Source: Mixia osmundae IAM 14324 (taxonomy: Eukaryota > Basidiomycota > Mixiomycetes > Mixiales > Mixiaceae). Taken from it: DNA of 64,000 nucleotides. A program made the translations under genes and the position numbers. The notes beneath the pieces are model-generated. The model had not been told where the DNA came from, made no database searches, and was given only the letters and a program-made list of their open reading frames with translations. Shown piece by piece: positions 20,018 through 32,009 of the stretch (positions are counted from its first letter, which is position 1; each line of letters opens with the position of its first letter). The DNA lies in the NCBI RefSeq assembly GCF_000708205.1, contig NW_014575557.1, positions 682,143-746,142 on the forward strand, given 5' to 3'.

Positions 20018-22903
20018 ATGGCGCGTATCGAAGCGCCGACGTGGCAGCCCTCACGACGACCAAAAGCCTTGTCAACGGCGTCTCGCTGCATCTGCTTCGT
20101 CTTTCTCTGCTGCTTGTTGGTAACAGATCTATCCACGCTTGCCGGTGTGAGGGCAGCACCCAGCGGCGTCCTCGCTATCGATGCAGGAACAGACTCGACA
20201 AAAGCTGTCCTCATCAAGCCTGGCGTTCCTTTCGACGTCGTCTTGAACAAAGATAGCAAACGCAAGACGTCGAGCATCGTTACGCTCCGTGTGAAGCAAG
20301 AGACCGTCGACGGTGCAAAGAATAAAGTAGAAGTAGAGAGGTTTGTCGGAGGCGACGCAGCGAGTCTCGTCAGTCATTTGGCAGTTGCATGCTGAGCGGC
20401 GCTGACATCGGTCGCACAGGTCACGCGCTTTCCAAAAGATACCTACCCGTCCACGAAATTTCTTTTGGGCAGGACGAGCGAAAGTGACATTCAAGTCGCT
20501 CTGTACCAGAAGCTCTTTCGACTTGGCCTCAAAAGTACGCATCGCAATACGCTTGGCTACACTCCTTCGGATGCCCTTGTGAAAGCGCAGCAAGCTGTTG
20601 CGGAGAAAGGCGAAGAGCTCGAAGGATGGCTTCCCGAGGAGATCATGGCAATGTTACTCAAAGACGTTCAATCGAGCGCTCAGGCCATCACGAGTGACAA
20701 GGAGCGCATCGAAGATGTCGTCATTACCGTGCCGGCTCATTACAATCCGTACGAGCGCAAGGCAATGCTCGATGCCGCAGAAGTAGCCAGGCTCAAACCG
20801 CTCGGGTTGATCAACGATGGCACGGCGGTAGCGATCAACTTTGCAATGACACGCACCTTCCCTGTGACCACCGCGACAGAAGAGGAAGTGCAAAGCTCGA
20901 ACACTTTGGTTGGTGAAGAATATCACTTATTCTACGATGCCGGTGCAGGGTCTGTACGAGCAACCGTAGTCGGCTTCTCGACGCTCGCAGTCAAGGACCA
21001 CCCGACATCAAAGACAACACGCAACGCAACGTCTCTCAATGTTCGGGGCATCGGATGGGATCGATCAGCAGGCGGTCTTGCGATTGAGGCCCGCTTGCGC
21101 GACATCTTTGTCGGTCTCTTCGACGATAGCCAATCTGGCAAGCCGAGTGTAGCCAACAACGATCGTGCAATGGCCAAATTACTCAAGGAAGCCAACCGAG
21201 TCAAGCACGTCCTCAGTGCCAATGGCGAATCACAGGTCAGAATAGAGGGGCTCGTCGACGACATCGACTTCAAATCCCGCGTCGAAAGAAGTCAGCTCGA
21301 GTCACTGTCGGAGGATCTCGTCCAGCACTTTGCTGGACCCATCGAGCAAGCGCTGCTCAATGCCAACATCACACTAGCCGATCTGACCTCGTTCGTGCTC
21401 GTGGGAGGTACCTCTAGAGTACCTCTCGTACAAGCTGCCGTCAAGTCCATCGTGCCGGAAGCGCTCATTGCTCAAAATCTCAACGCCGATGAAGCTGCAG
21501 TCATGGGTGCAGCTCTCTATGGAGCTGGTAAATCAGGTCAATTCAAGACGAAAGACATTCGCGTGCGAGATCTTACTCCCTTTGACTACTACGCGCTCTA
21601 CCAATCTGCTCCAAACGAAAGCGGTCACACTGAGCAGATCAAGGACGTGCTCTTTCCTGCCGGCACTCCGCTGGGTATGACCAAGACACTCGAGTTTGCT
21701 GCAGCAAGTGACGCCTTCACCATCAAGCTTGGCCATTCTTATGCGTCTTCATCGGGCGAACCTGGCGGCGAGATCATGACCGCCACCATTCGGGGCTTCG
21801 AAAAGGCATTGGTAAATGTGACGGAAGAAGAGATTGCCAACAGCACTGTTCGCGTCACGGTGCAACTGAGCGACTCGAATGTCGTCACCATCCCATCTGC
21901 GATGCTGTTCCTGCCGATGCCGCCAATCAAGCTCAATGCTGACGATTCTCTCGGTGCAAAGCTGAAAGGATTGCTGGGTGGCAAGGACAAGGAAAAGAAC
22001 CTGACGGATGATCCAGAGATCGCCAAGATGCTCCAAGATGCTATCAAGCCCAAGAAGCCAACGATGCTGACAGTCGATGTCAAGTATGCCACAGTACTGC
22101 CTATGCTACCATCAGATAGAATCAAGTCGCGTACAAAGCTCAGCGAAATTGACGCGGCAGAGTCGAGGAAGAAAGCAAAGGAAGAAGCCCGCAACGTGCT
22201 CGAGTCGCTCGTCTACCGCGTGCGTGACCACCTCGAGGATGCAGCGTTCGTCAGACGATCGACACAAGCCGAAAGAGACAGCTTGTCGAAGGTTCTGGCG
22301 AGCACATCAGATTGGATGAGCGACGAAGCCGAGACGGCATCTCTCAAAGATCTCAAGACTCATCGCCATACTCTCGAGTACGTAGAGTGCAGCTGGTATC
22401 ATGTCGTGTTGCTCATACATTGGCATCACAGGAAACCATACAAGGTCATTATTGCGCGCGTTGACGACGCTCGTGAGAGACCTAGAGCTTTGGCCGATCT
22501 GCAGGCAGCCATCTCGCAAGGACGTTCGTTTATCAAGGTGCATGAAGCCGACGCCATCATAGAGGCCGAGACCGACACGCCGCCGCGATATACCTCGGAC
22601 GAACTGACGTCGATTGGCTCTCTACTCAATACGACCGAGACGTGGCTATCAGAGACGAGCGAGAAGCAAGACAAACTAGAGTTGCATGACGACCCTCTGC
22701 TTCGTCGAGTCGACCTTGATGTCAAGACGAAAGAGATACACAATGAGCTGACGAAGCTGCTTCGCAAGCCGAAACCAAAAGCAAAAAAGCGCAAGGCCAA
22801 GCCAACGCAGACGCAACCTGAAGCAGCTAACGTTACGCAAGCGCAAGAACCAGTCGATACGACGCCGGAAGCAGACAAGGAGCCTGTACGCGACGAGCTA
22901 TAG
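20018..22903 (+). CDS. LHS1: ER Hsp70-type chaperone LHS1 / GRP170
   Basis: This large Hsp70 acts in the ER lumen as a holdase and as nucleotide exchange factor for BiP. Exons: 20018-20368, 20420-22377, 22432-22903 (926 aa). It has a signal peptide (CICFVFLCCLLVTDLSTLAGVRA), then the ATPase motifs AIDAGTDSTKAVLIKPG, VVITVPAHYNPYERKAMLDA, LINDGTAVAINFAM and FVLVGGTSRVPLVQ. A long acidic/lysine-rich C-terminal region follows and the protein ends in RDEL, a retrieval signal. Intron 2 (22378-22431, 54 nt, GTACGT donor) is in frame without a stop and would be read through in an ORF search. The gene is convergent with PRMT5 (39 bp) and shares its promoter region with PSD copy B (296 bp). Confidence 0.93.
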
Positions 22904-22942
22904 ATTGTGTCTTCTCGGCATTTGCATTTGTACGCTGCGCGT

Positions 22943-25661
22943 CTACAATGCGATGCTTGAGACCTTGCCGCCCGGATTGTGCAGACCGGAACTGCCTATC
23001 TTGATTCTGGCCAGAATACCGGAAGGATCTGGCAGGCTGTTAGAGCGCTGTAAGTTGAACGAGCTGACCGCAGGAGAAGGCGGGTGAATGAAAGCGTCTG
23101 GTGTCAACAGATTCCTGCTTCCTGTCGGTGAGCTGACGGGGGACAACGTCGCGGCGTTAGCCTTTTCTGTTGATGGAACAGAAGGTGCAGGTAGCCAGAG
23201 GTATGCTTCTGCTGACCACTCGTACCAGACTTTCCGCTGAGTCGCGTCGGTCAATCTAAAGATGTGGACATCAACTTCGGCTCCAGCAGGGAGATACAGT
23301 GCCGTCTGCTCATTGCCTGTTAGCGCATATCATTGACGAACAAGATGAGCATACCTTGAGCGGGAAGAAGATGGGGAACCACGATAGCATGTCGCGGTCG
23401 ACCGTATCTGGATTGATAGAGATCTCAACATCTTCGTAGAGCGTCGCTTCAAAAGCGCCGAAGAAGCCATGCATCGCGCCCGCCTGGGGTATATGGAATG
23501 TCAAGTGAGCTGATCTGGTATTGTGCGTGTTCGACAAGGGGAGACCTGAGGAATCGAGTACGAGACCATCTTGAGGATGGGCGAATGTCCACGCTGCTTG
23601 ATACTTTTGCAGTCGTTTCTCGCCCTCTGTACGATCTGCCGACAGAACATGATAATTGTAAAATTGAACCACGTAGGGCGTCTCGGCAGGTCGTGTCTCG
23701 TTGCCGAGCACTTCTGCACAAAGTTTCGCAGTCGTCACCGGCGCAAGGAAGGCCGTGTACGATTCGGGGATTGAGATGCCATTCGGCTTGAGATGACGCA
23801 TGACACCATCGAGGCATTCTGGCGAAAGTTCGTTATCACCAAAAGAGCCGAGTAGCTCAGAGACGATAATGTCAGCCTTGCAGCATGGCGAGAACGAGCG
23901 CATGTCCGCAAAGACGAGCTCGACGCGATCGCCCCATTCGAGCGCTTTCCTCTCTTGCAGACTGCGCCTCAGACTGTCAGTGAATGCTGATCAGAAGGCT
24001 CAAACCCTACATGACAAATGCGTTGGCGTTCTTCTCGACGGCGATGACCTTTATCGGCTTGCGAGCGCGATCGGCAGCTTTCAGCGAGCCATGCACGAGC
24101 GGCCCTCTTCCGGCTGCGCGAGACGTCAGCTCTGCGGAGTAATCAGCATCTCGTCCTACCTCCCACCACAAAGAGCACCGCAGGCTCAGAAGAACGTCTG
24201 TCCACCAGAGCACGATAGACTGCCTCTTCATATCGAGTGTACTTGATCGGATCTCGTTCGAAGCCAAGGTATGTTTCGGACTCGAGCTGATCGCGCAGAG
24301 GCTGCAGGGGCGCTTGGAGATAATCAAGGTAGGCTCCTGCGTATTGCTCTACTGGAGTTGGAGGCTCAACCTTTCGCGAGAGGAACCGCAGGTATTGCGC
24401 ATACGCTTGCGGTCCACCCGTCTGATGCAGACCTGATCGGGTCTGTGAGAGCATGACGACTGGCTTGTACTGCTCGAGGCATCAGACATAGTACGCTAGG
24501 CCGAGAACGGCGTACGCGGAATATGTTCCTCAAGAAGCTCTGCGTCGCACGGCTAAGCACAGGGTAGCCTTTGGCGTTCGGAATGAAGCTGCTCGCGGGA
24601 AGAAAGATTGATTTGACAGGCTCTGCATTCCATCTCGACCACTGCTGCGCCTGGATCTGCTCTTCGACTGGTGTCTGAGGCGATGCTGGAAATGGGTACG
24701 AGAGATCCAAGCCTGCACACATATCAATCCAGGCACATCAGAAGCGAGGGAGCACCACGCACAGATCTGCAACCGTGATGAGTAGTCGCAAATCGACTGG
24801 ATTGTGTGCCATGTAGACCATGCATCGTCCAGAGACTGAACTTTGCCGCCGTCTGGTAATCGGGCGAAGAGTGGTATTCGGACGACAATCTGCTTTATAA
24901 TAAGCATGTGCTGCTGTTCAGTGCGGTCTGCTCACGGCAATGTAAGATGAAGCGCGCAAGACAGCATTGACAGAACGAGCATAGTCGGTCAGATAGCTCT
25001 GCCGCGCAGGTTCCAGAGAGGGCGCAGGCAAGACGATGCAAGTGACGTGCAAATGAGCGGCGTAGAGCACTTCTTGCTTGAGTGCCAATTCGGCGTCAAA
25101 GCGGATGCCTTCATTGACAGAATCAAGGGCGATGAAGCCCGAAGCGTGTGCAATGAGGTGACTGCTCTCTTCGACCCGTGTGACGTTCACCTCGCCACGC
25201 TGAAACGGACCACCGAGCCGCCACGTCTCGGCCTGTAGAGCTCTTTGCTTGTTATCTAGCTCGGGAGAAAGCGAATGTGACGGCGTAGAAAGACACATGG
25301 ACTCCCATCTGGCCCGCCAGCTGGGGTTCGCAAGTGCGCAGCTAATCAAGTCATAATCCCTTTCTGCGGCTTTGCTGTCGGCTTGCACCAAGTCGTTGGT
25401 TCCATTCGTAGAGGCGGCTGCAGCAATACCGAGCGTGGATCTCACCAGAGACAGCAAAGGCGTTGATCTGTCGAGCTGAGGTGGTCCATAGCCAGCCCAA
25501 TGATCACCTGGACGATAAGTGGAGGAGCTTGCGCTTGCAGCTGCACTGAAGCTCGCTCGGCCTGTCGGAGCTGGTTGCTGAGAGGTGGATGCAAGTGGAA
25601 GCTCTTCTTGACTCAGATGCAGAGCTATAGGCAGCCTTGCAGTCTGGCTGTCTGCTGCCAT
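22943..25661 (-). CDS. PRMT5: Protein arginine N-methyltransferase 5
   Basis: This type II methyltransferase makes symmetric dimethylarginine on histones and Sm proteins (yeast Hsl7, fission yeast Skb1). Seven exons: 25661-24936, 24889-24763, 24712-24516, 24469-24160, 24113-24011, 23973-23355, 23305-22943 (814 aa). A TIM-barrel N domain is followed by the SAM-binding loop VLFVVGAGRGPLV and the double-E catalytic loop SELLGSFGDNELSPE. The beta-barrel tail shows GFFGAFEATLYEDVEISINP and KVWYEWSAEAY. A Ser/Pro-rich insert of roughly 55-60 residues separates this from the conserved end IGSSGLHNPGGKVSSIAL. Intron 5 (24010-23974) is only 37 nt. Neighbouring SMN (34 kb) is a known functional partner, but the distance suggests coincidence. 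Confidence 0.94.
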
Positions 25662-25965
25662 GCCGTCACTGTCTGCACGTCTGCGCCTTGCAGATCCGGC
25701 GATCTTCGGCGAGAACGCGACGACGACGCGCCTCCTCTGCTTCAGTCGCTGCTCATTCAGCCATCCACTCGTACTCGCACTGCGCTCGCTGGCTGAGCCT
25801 GGTGAGTCGCTGACGTCGCCGGACGGCGCAGACACAAGCGAGAGATCACAAAGGGGAAGCCAAGGCAGACAGGAACGGCAAATAACTCTGAATGCACTGA
25901 GCATAGAAGCTAGCTTGACCAGCACGCAGGACGCTTGCTTGTCCGTCTGACGCTCACGCAAAGGC
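25662..25965. other. Divergent promoter, PRMT5 / TBC protein
   Basis: This 304-bp stretch lies between two start codons. The minus frame remains open far upstream of the PRMT5 ATG, but the sequence there is the antisense of the neighbouring gene and is not conserved. No clear motif was found. Confidence 0.5.
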
Positions 25966-28917
25966 ATGCAATCATCGAGTGCGACAAGTTTGAACGATCT
26001 GAGCTCGTCGTCAGACCTGACATCGCCTCGCCTCCTTTCACATACCAACAAGATCTGCTTGGACAGCCCACCCAAGCGACCTAGCCGAGCGAACTCACGC
26101 ACCGTCAGTACTGATTCCGCCGTCAGTCTCGTCGGCGGAGTGACACGCTCCCGGTCACTCTCCAGACGATCACAGAGCTCGAACAGCAACAAGATCCAAA
26201 TCCCTCCCCTCGATCCTGCAGACCTGCAAAAGTTACGCAGAGTGCCGTCTTCGATACTCCTATCCGATACCAGTCTGCCCACCACGTCGACAAGCGCTGC
26301 ACGAGACGGTTGGCAGAACGCCACGACGCGTGAAGCCATCAAGGGCAAAGTCGCAAAGGGTCAGCGTCAATTTGAAGGCGCGACTCCTCCTGCTCTGCCA
26401 CATCGATCGCGTCAAGCTCGTCGCAGGAGCTCGACGAGCAGTTCAATCTCGACCAGCTCGATCGCCTCATTGGATTCGGCGCGTACAGACGAGGACGAAT
26501 CTGCAGAGTTATTCGGCTCCGATCTCGTCTCTCGCGCCAGCTCGACGACGACCGCACCACCTTTCACGCCCCTAGACGCAAACTTCAATATCTCTCCCAC
26601 ACTCACCACGTCGAGCTCGTCAGCTTGCCTTACGGAAGCGACGCCTAGACCATCACATAGTGCGAGAATGGCTTCGCCTACTGAGCGCCGATCGATGGAA
26701 ACGCTCAACAGTTCAGTCACACATGAAGACGATTTTGAAGATGCTTCTGCCCTCTCGCCACTTCCCTCTTCCCGAACATCTTTCGTTGACACACCGGCTA
26801 CAGCTCACTTAACGGAGGAATTGTCGACGGCCAAACCTGCAGAACCTGCAGCAACGACTGTAGCGGCAGCTGAAGAAGGCTCGAGCGAGGAGGTGAAGAA
26901 TCGCGACAGCGCTCATCAATTGCCTGTCATTCCTCATCATGCCAGCGGGCTGGCATCGTCAGTCTCTGCCTCAACTGACGATGCATCTGGCCAGAAAGAC
27001 GGACTAGCTACAGACCCACTGCATGTCAAACAAGCAGATGTAAGGAGACAAAGCACCGATTCTGCGCCGCCAATCGCCGCGGACACACTGCATTCGCTCC
27101 CCAATGGTATTGCTGACGCAGCGCTAGCACACCAGGCTTTCGACCTCGCAGAGCCCGAAACGCCCTCAGATGCCGTGCCCACAACGAGCTTTTCAACCGA
27201 ACCCATGACAGCAGTCTCTCTGAGCTCTATCAGTGTAGGCGAGTCCGCCAGGCCCGTCAGTATAGAGACAGTGCTCGTCAGGCCAACGCAGTCAGACGCA
27301 GAATCGACACCTGTCGGTCTATCCGAGGTGAAGCTCAGCAGGCGAGAAACCGTGAGAAGTTCGATCGACACAACTGCAGCGACTCAAGCGACCTTTGACG
27401 AGCTGTCGCCTACCCAACGAGAAGAATTGGAGACGCCAGGCACGACGTATGACTTTCTCATCCAGCGATTAGAGTCGCAGAATGCTTTGCTCGATCAGGA
27501 TCCCAAGGCAAAACACCAGACTGTCTTCCCGCCGGAAGAGATCAAAGAGAAGCTTGCAAAGGCTCACGTCGAGGCGATACCGAGGGGCGAGGAAGTGCAC
27601 ATTGATTGGGATTTCTGGGGCGCCGTCACCTCGGACTATGAATCGGTTGCGCGCAATCAGCCTCGGGAGCTGTCCAAGGCGATACAACGAGGCATTCCAC
27701 CTGCTCTTCGAGGACTTCTATGGCAGCTCATGTCTGCTTCGAAGGATCCCGAGCTGGAGCGCGCTTATGCTCACTACCTACGGCAAACATCAACGCACGA
27801 AAAGGCAATCATGCGAGATCTCAATCGAACCTTTCCTCAGCACGAGTACTTCAAAGACGTCGATGGCGTCGGGCAAGAGAATCTGTTCAATGTCGTCAAA
27901 GCGTACAGTCTGTACGACGAGGAAGTCGGGTACTGTCAAGGCCTACCCTTTGTCGTTGGCCCTCTACTGCTACAGGCAAGCTCTGAAGATGCCATTCGAT
28001 TGCATTCGCTGACACGTCAGATATTGACAGATGCCAGACGAAGAAGCATTCTGCGTTCTCGTCCGACTGATGAAGTCCTATGATCTACGATCACACTTTA
28101 CGCCCAACATGCCCGGTCTGCAATTGCGATTGTTCCAATTCGACCGTTTACTGGAAGAACTGCTGCCCACAGTGTTTATGCATCTGCTTCGGCAAGGCGT
28201 CAAGTCGAGCATGTACGCCTCGCAATGGTTCCTGACGCTCTTCGGCTACCGTTTTCCGCTCGAGCTCGTCTCTTCCGTCATGGATCTCGTATTTGCGGAA
28301 GGTGTCGAAGCCATCTTCCGCTTCGCCGTCGCGCTTATGAAGAAGAACGAGGAAAAGTTGCTCAAGCTTGACTTTGAAAGGCTCCTCGACTTCCTCAAGG
28401 CGGATCTCTTCGAGAGCTATTTGGTACGTCACATCTCACGCTTCCGTCACGAGATCTAACGCGCGCGAGCAGGATCCCAAGATGATCGACAATCATGAGC
28501 ATGATGCCATCAGGTATAGAGCATACGAATTTGTTCGCGAGGCGCTACAGATCAAGATCACGCCTCATCTGCTCGACACTTTTGCATCCGAATGGGAAGC
28601 GCAGTTGCGACAACAGAATGCTCATTCTATCGAAGTCGAGCAGCTGCGAGCTATCAATGGCAAGCTATCGAACCAGGTCAGGAAGCTCGAAGCAAGTCTG
28701 GCGCAGATCAACGAGGAACATTGCGAACTCGTCAAGGAGCTCGTGATGGCCAAGCTGGGTCGCGAAGAGGTAGAAGAGGTACGCCCTCTTGTCGAGCTGC
28801 TCAAAGCCGCGAGTCTGACCTGCGTTTTTTCGGCAGGAATTGGTGCGTATCAAGTTGCTTTACGCCGAGGCGGTACACGCGCAAGCCGAGGCGATGGTGC
28901 ACACTCGTTCTGGTTAG
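25966..28917 (+). CDS. TBC-domain Rab GTPase-activating protein (GYP5/EVI5 type)
   Basis: The protein should stimulate GTP hydrolysis by Rab/Ypt proteins at the Golgi or in exocytosis. Exons: 25966-27975, 28031-28423, 28473-28778, 28837-28917 (929 aa). About 550 low-complexity Ser/Thr/Glu-rich residues precede the TBC domain, which shows the arginine finger in IQRGIPPALRGLLWQ, the glutamine finger in EVGYCQGLPFVVGPLLLQ and MPDEEAFCVLVRLM. A coiled coil follows (EVEQLRAINGKLSNQVRKLE), as in Gyp5 and EVI5. Intron 1 (27976-28030, 55 nt) has a GC donor (GCAAGC) right after LLLQ; no GT donor restores the conserved LLLQMPDEEAF. The last exon encodes only 26 residues. Confidence 0.9.
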
Positions 28918-28949
28918 ATCAGTGAATTGTTGTCGTGCTGCATAGTCTT

Positions 28950-29322
28950 TCATAGAGGACCTCTAAACTTGTGATCGTTCGGCAGCTGCCCGATGAGCGA
29001 GCTGGCGTTGCTCAAAGTGCGCAAGTTCCGCTTGCCGAGCGCCAGCAGGGCTTTCGCCTTTTCCATGTCTGACTCGTCTCTATGTCGATCGAAATCATGT
29101 CTGACCCATTGGACTGCCTCTATGCGAGCTTGCCTATCCCCTAAGCCTCGGGTCGAACGAATGTAGGCTCTATACAGCGATAGAACCTTGCCCCGGTTGA
29201 GGAACTATGCAATCTCGTCAGTCTCGCAACAGAGCAGCTGTCAGCGTTCATACATAATCAAGTGACCGGAAGGGCGCTGTCGGACGGACCTGACGAGCAC
29301 GCAAGATGAGTGCAATGTGCAT
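28950..29322 (-). CDS. LYR-motif mitochondrial protein (LYRM2-like)
   Basis: LYR proteins are small mitochondrial matrix adaptors that bind acyl carrier protein and serve respiratory complex or Fe-S assembly. Exons 29322-29290 and 29204-28950 give 95 aa: start MHIALILRARQ, then FLNRGKVLSLYRAYIRSTRG with the LYR triplet at residues 21-23, and WVRHDFDRHRDESD, which resembles the WVREEFRRN stretch of LYRM2. The intron (29289-29205, 85 nt) is longer than average here; it joins RARQ to FLNRG, as in LYRM2 (LKQFVRRQQ). The gene is tail-to-tail with the TBC gene (32 bp) and divergent from the SDR gene. Which LYR subfamily it belongs to is not certain. Confidence 0.85.
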
Positions 29323-29478
29323 TGGCCAGCTATGCACTTGACGCCGAATATCCGAGGGATGGTCTCATCAGCCGCGGAAGCGATGCGCTGAGTCGTCTCG
29401 CGCGAAGACTTACCGTCGGCTATTCTTCACATATGCCATCTGACTCACCCTCTCCCCTGCTTAGTGAGCGCAGCAACC

Positions 29479-29486
29479 TATATAAG
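29479..29486 (+). promoter_or_regulatory. TATA box of the SDR gene
   Basis: TATATAAG lies 62 bp before the ATG of the reductase gene, a normal distance for a fungal core promoter. It is one of few clear TATA elements in the window, which suits a regulated rather than constitutive gene. Confidence 0.55.
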
Positions 29487-29547
29487 CCCTCTATGTAGCT
29501 CTTCCTCCGCGATCTCGTCGTGCCTGACACAGGATAGCAAGAAGAAC

Positions 29548-30636
29548 ATGTCGGAACAGAACAAGATCGCCCTTGTCACAGGCCTGACGGGCTTCGTCGC
29601 CACAGAGATAGCCCTACGCTTCCTACAAGCAGGTTATACCGTCAGAGGAACCGTTCGCTCGACGGCAAAGGGCGAAGCATGGAAGTCGCTCGAGCCTCAA
29701 AAGCAATACGGCGATCGCATCCAGCTTGCCGTCGTTCCTGATATGCTAGCAAAGACGGCCTACGTAGAGGCAGTCAAAGGCGTCAGCGTGTTTTTGCATG
29801 TCGCTTCACCCATTCCAGACTTTGCCAAGCCGAGCACGGACCATGAGAACGTCTTGATCCGGCCAGCCATCGAAGGCTCTCAAAATGCATTATATGCCGC
29901 TCTTGGCGAGCCGACAGTCGAAAAGTTCATACTAACATCGTAGGTCCCTTCGATTTGAACGGCGGGAAGAGTTGACTGATGCCCAGCTAGATCGACTGCT
30001 GCATCTCAGAGTCCGGCAGTCTATGGCGATGCCTCGAAATGGATCTCGCCGCAGACGTGGAATCCGACTACCTACGAGCAAGCAATCGACCCTCAGATGC
30101 CCGCAATGCTTGCCTACGCCGCTTCAAAGGCGCTCGCAGAAAAGGCTTTCTGGCAAGCCGTCGAGACGCAGAAGGCTCACTTTGAGGCTGTCGCAATCTT
30201 GCCTGGCATGGTCTTTGGACGCTCCCATAGTCCGGTAGCAGATCCCAAGAAACCCATCACGGGCACGAATGAGATGCTCTACAATAATTCGTTCAAGACT
30301 GATGGGGATCCTGCAAGCCCACTTTCGCGAACGTTTGTGTCGGTCAAGGATACCGCAGAAGCACATTTCCAGGCCGCTGTACGACCTGGAGTCAATGGCA
30401 AACGACTCGTTGTGGGCTCACTTGGCTCGCCCGATCGCTGGATCGCAGCATTCAAGCAGCACTTCCCCGAGCGTCAATTTCCTCACCTACCGGCTGACTA
30501 CGAGCCTGCGCCTAGCATTCAGATCGATAGCAGCGCTACGGAACAGGTCCTCGGCTTCAAGCTGGAGACGCTTGAGGAGACTGCGCTCGAGGCGGGTCGA
30601 TACTTTCAGGATGTTGTTGAGCAAGCTCCGCCATAG
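29548..30636 (+). CDS. NAD(P)-dependent epimerase/dehydratase-type reductase (extended SDR)
   Basis: This belongs to the dihydroflavonol-reductase/ketoreductase group of extended short-chain dehydrogenases (yeast Gre2-like). It probably reduces an aldehyde or ketone with NADPH; the substrate is unknown. Exons 29548-29939 and 29991-30636 (345 aa). The nucleotide-binding TGLTGFVATEIALRFL is at the N terminus, VRGTVRSTAK contains the NADP-preferring arginines, and FILTSSTAA is followed by the catalytic YAASK (Tyr and Lys). The intron at 29940-29990 (donor GTAGGT, acceptor CTAG) rebuilds ILTSSTAA. A TATA box precedes it. It is cytosolic, with no signal peptide. Confidence 0.87.
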
Positions 30637-30672
30637 GCTCGAGCGCGTAAAATACAACAAGCGTGCCAGTAG

Positions 30673-31094
30673 CTAGTGTTCTCCCGAGGTAGATGCATAC
30701 TTATCTCGCAGAGTCTCTTGCCCTCCAAAGCCTCCCTCGTAAGGATTGCTGCCATCTGTCCTGAGATTGCGAGACCTTGCTTCTTTGGCCTCTGCAACAG
30801 CTATATTGCTGACTAGCGTCGTTCGGGAGATGTACCAGCCGCCCATGACGCCCGAGAGCAGCCCTGCTAAGGTCGATGAGTTCCTCGAGAGCTTCAGCAT
30901 TCGCAGGCCAATGAAAGCTGTGAGGAAACCGGCGCCTGTGCCCCATAGCACGCCGTCGAGCTGCGCATCCTGTGATCTAGCATGAGCATCTTCGAGGGGC
31001 AAGGATGGGCTTGACGCACTCTGTTGGCTTTACCAATTTGCTCTAAGCTCAGCGTCGTCTGCGTGGCCGGCTTGGGAGTTGCAAAGACGCTCAT
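30673..31094 (-). CDS. Small membrane protein, unknown
   Basis: I do not recognise a named family. Exons 31094-31020 and 30969-30673 give 123 aa. The 50-nt intron (donor GTGCGT, acceptor CACAG) joins LEQIGKANR to DAQLDGVLWGTG in phase 0; an alternative splice with acceptor CGAAG would add seven residues. Two hydrophobic stretches, GVLWGTGAGFLTAFIGLRML and TLAGLLSGVMGGWYIS, look like glycine-rich membrane helices, followed by a charged helix (NIAVAEAKEARSRNLR). Glycine-rich paired helices are common in small inner-mitochondrial membrane proteins, but location is only a guess. The stop is 36 bp from the convergent SDR gene. Confidence 0.65.
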
Positions 31095-31423
31095 ATCGAC
31101 TGGTGCAGCAACGCGTCATTGTGTCAGCCTGGATGGCTCGAATGATCACGAGCCAAAGCAGGCCCGGATCGGCTTACGATGGCCAGCAAGCAGACAGACA
31201 AAACTCATTCGCATGCGAGCATGGCATGGCGAGGTAAAGGAGGCAGGCAAAGCAGCCCAAAGTGACGTTAAAGGTGAATGCAATGCAGATCTGTACAGGA
31301 ACAGCCCTGTCCTGTCGGGCATAAGACCTAGCGTAGCGACCAGACTAGGCTTCTGTATCGAAAGCGAATATATGCAGTGCGTGCAGAGAGGGATCAAGTC
31401 CGAAGTCCGACCGGGGGCTTCGC
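31095..31423. other. Spacer between two minus-strand genes
   Basis: This 329-bp stretch is the promoter region of the 31094 gene and the 3' region of the 31849 gene. Open frames here are shadows with no conserved sequence. I see no RNA gene. Confidence 0.5.
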
Positions 31424-31849
31424 TTACTTGGGCGTGGTGGTCATGATGGGACCGTATCCGTTCTCACGGCGGACACGAGCACGGGCTTGCTCGATCGTCT
31501 CTTGCTTGTAGTTTCGTCGGTACGATCGACTGGCCGGGTTACTGTCGATAGCCATGCATGAGCCTGGATCGGACAGAGGAGTCAGGTTACGACGGACATG
31601 AGTTCCATATCTGCGCGGGGGGGCTTCTTCTCGCCTGCCCACTTGGTCGTGACGAAGTATCCACCGACGCAGAAGATACCGCCGATGATCAGCGCGAGCG
31701 GGTAGACTGCAGGATCCTTCTTGGCCGCTCTGGCGAAGTTGGCCGTGGCCTTTTGTCTGTACATCGAGTAGGACGATCAGCGAGTGCCATCGTCGTACTG
31801 TGACAGTCTGGACGTACGCATCGATGCCTCTGGCTGTGTCTGTGCTCAT
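31424..31849 (-). CDS. Small single-pass membrane protein, unknown
   Basis: No named family is recognised. Exons 31849-31818, 31756-31598 and 31541-31424 give 102 aa: MSTDTARGIDA, then QKATANFARAAKKDPAVYP, one helix (LALIIGGIFCVGGYFVTTKW), and a basic tail (ASRSYRRNYKQETIEQARAR). Intron 1 (31817-31757) is clear. Intron 2 (31597-31542, donor GTCCGT, acceptor GACAG) is the only choice that keeps the helix and the basic tail in frame. The KKDPxxYPL-helix layout recalls small respiratory-chain accessory subunits of the NDUFA4 kind, but this is not strong enough to name it. It is divergent from the plus-strand secreted gene (160 bp). Confidence 0.62.
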   Translation of the reverse strand: MSTDTARGIDAYVQTVTVRRWHSLIVLLDVQTKGHGQLRQSGQEGSCSLPARADHRRYLLRRWILRHDQVGRREEAPPRRYGTHVRRNLTPLSDPGSCMAIDSNPASRSYRRNYKQETIEQARARVRRENGYGPIMTTTPK

Positions 31850-32009
31850 CTTGTGTGTGTAGAGTTCCGACTTGGTGGAGGGAACGAGTCAGCTGCTCGC
31901 GTCTCGATCGTCGGCTATGACGATGCAAGACCGTGAGAGATTCTTTGAACACGTGTCGAGTTGGCACGTGCCCATTTGCCATCAACTCCTCTTGTCCGTC
32001 ACCTGCCAG

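Noticed and set aside
22905-23087. Short plus-strand frame after LHS1
   Set aside because: It is the antisense of the PRMT5 last exon.
30894-31094. Alternative splice of the 31094 gene with acceptor CGAAG
   Set aside because: The CACAG acceptor with donor GTGCGT fits the usual consensus and length better.
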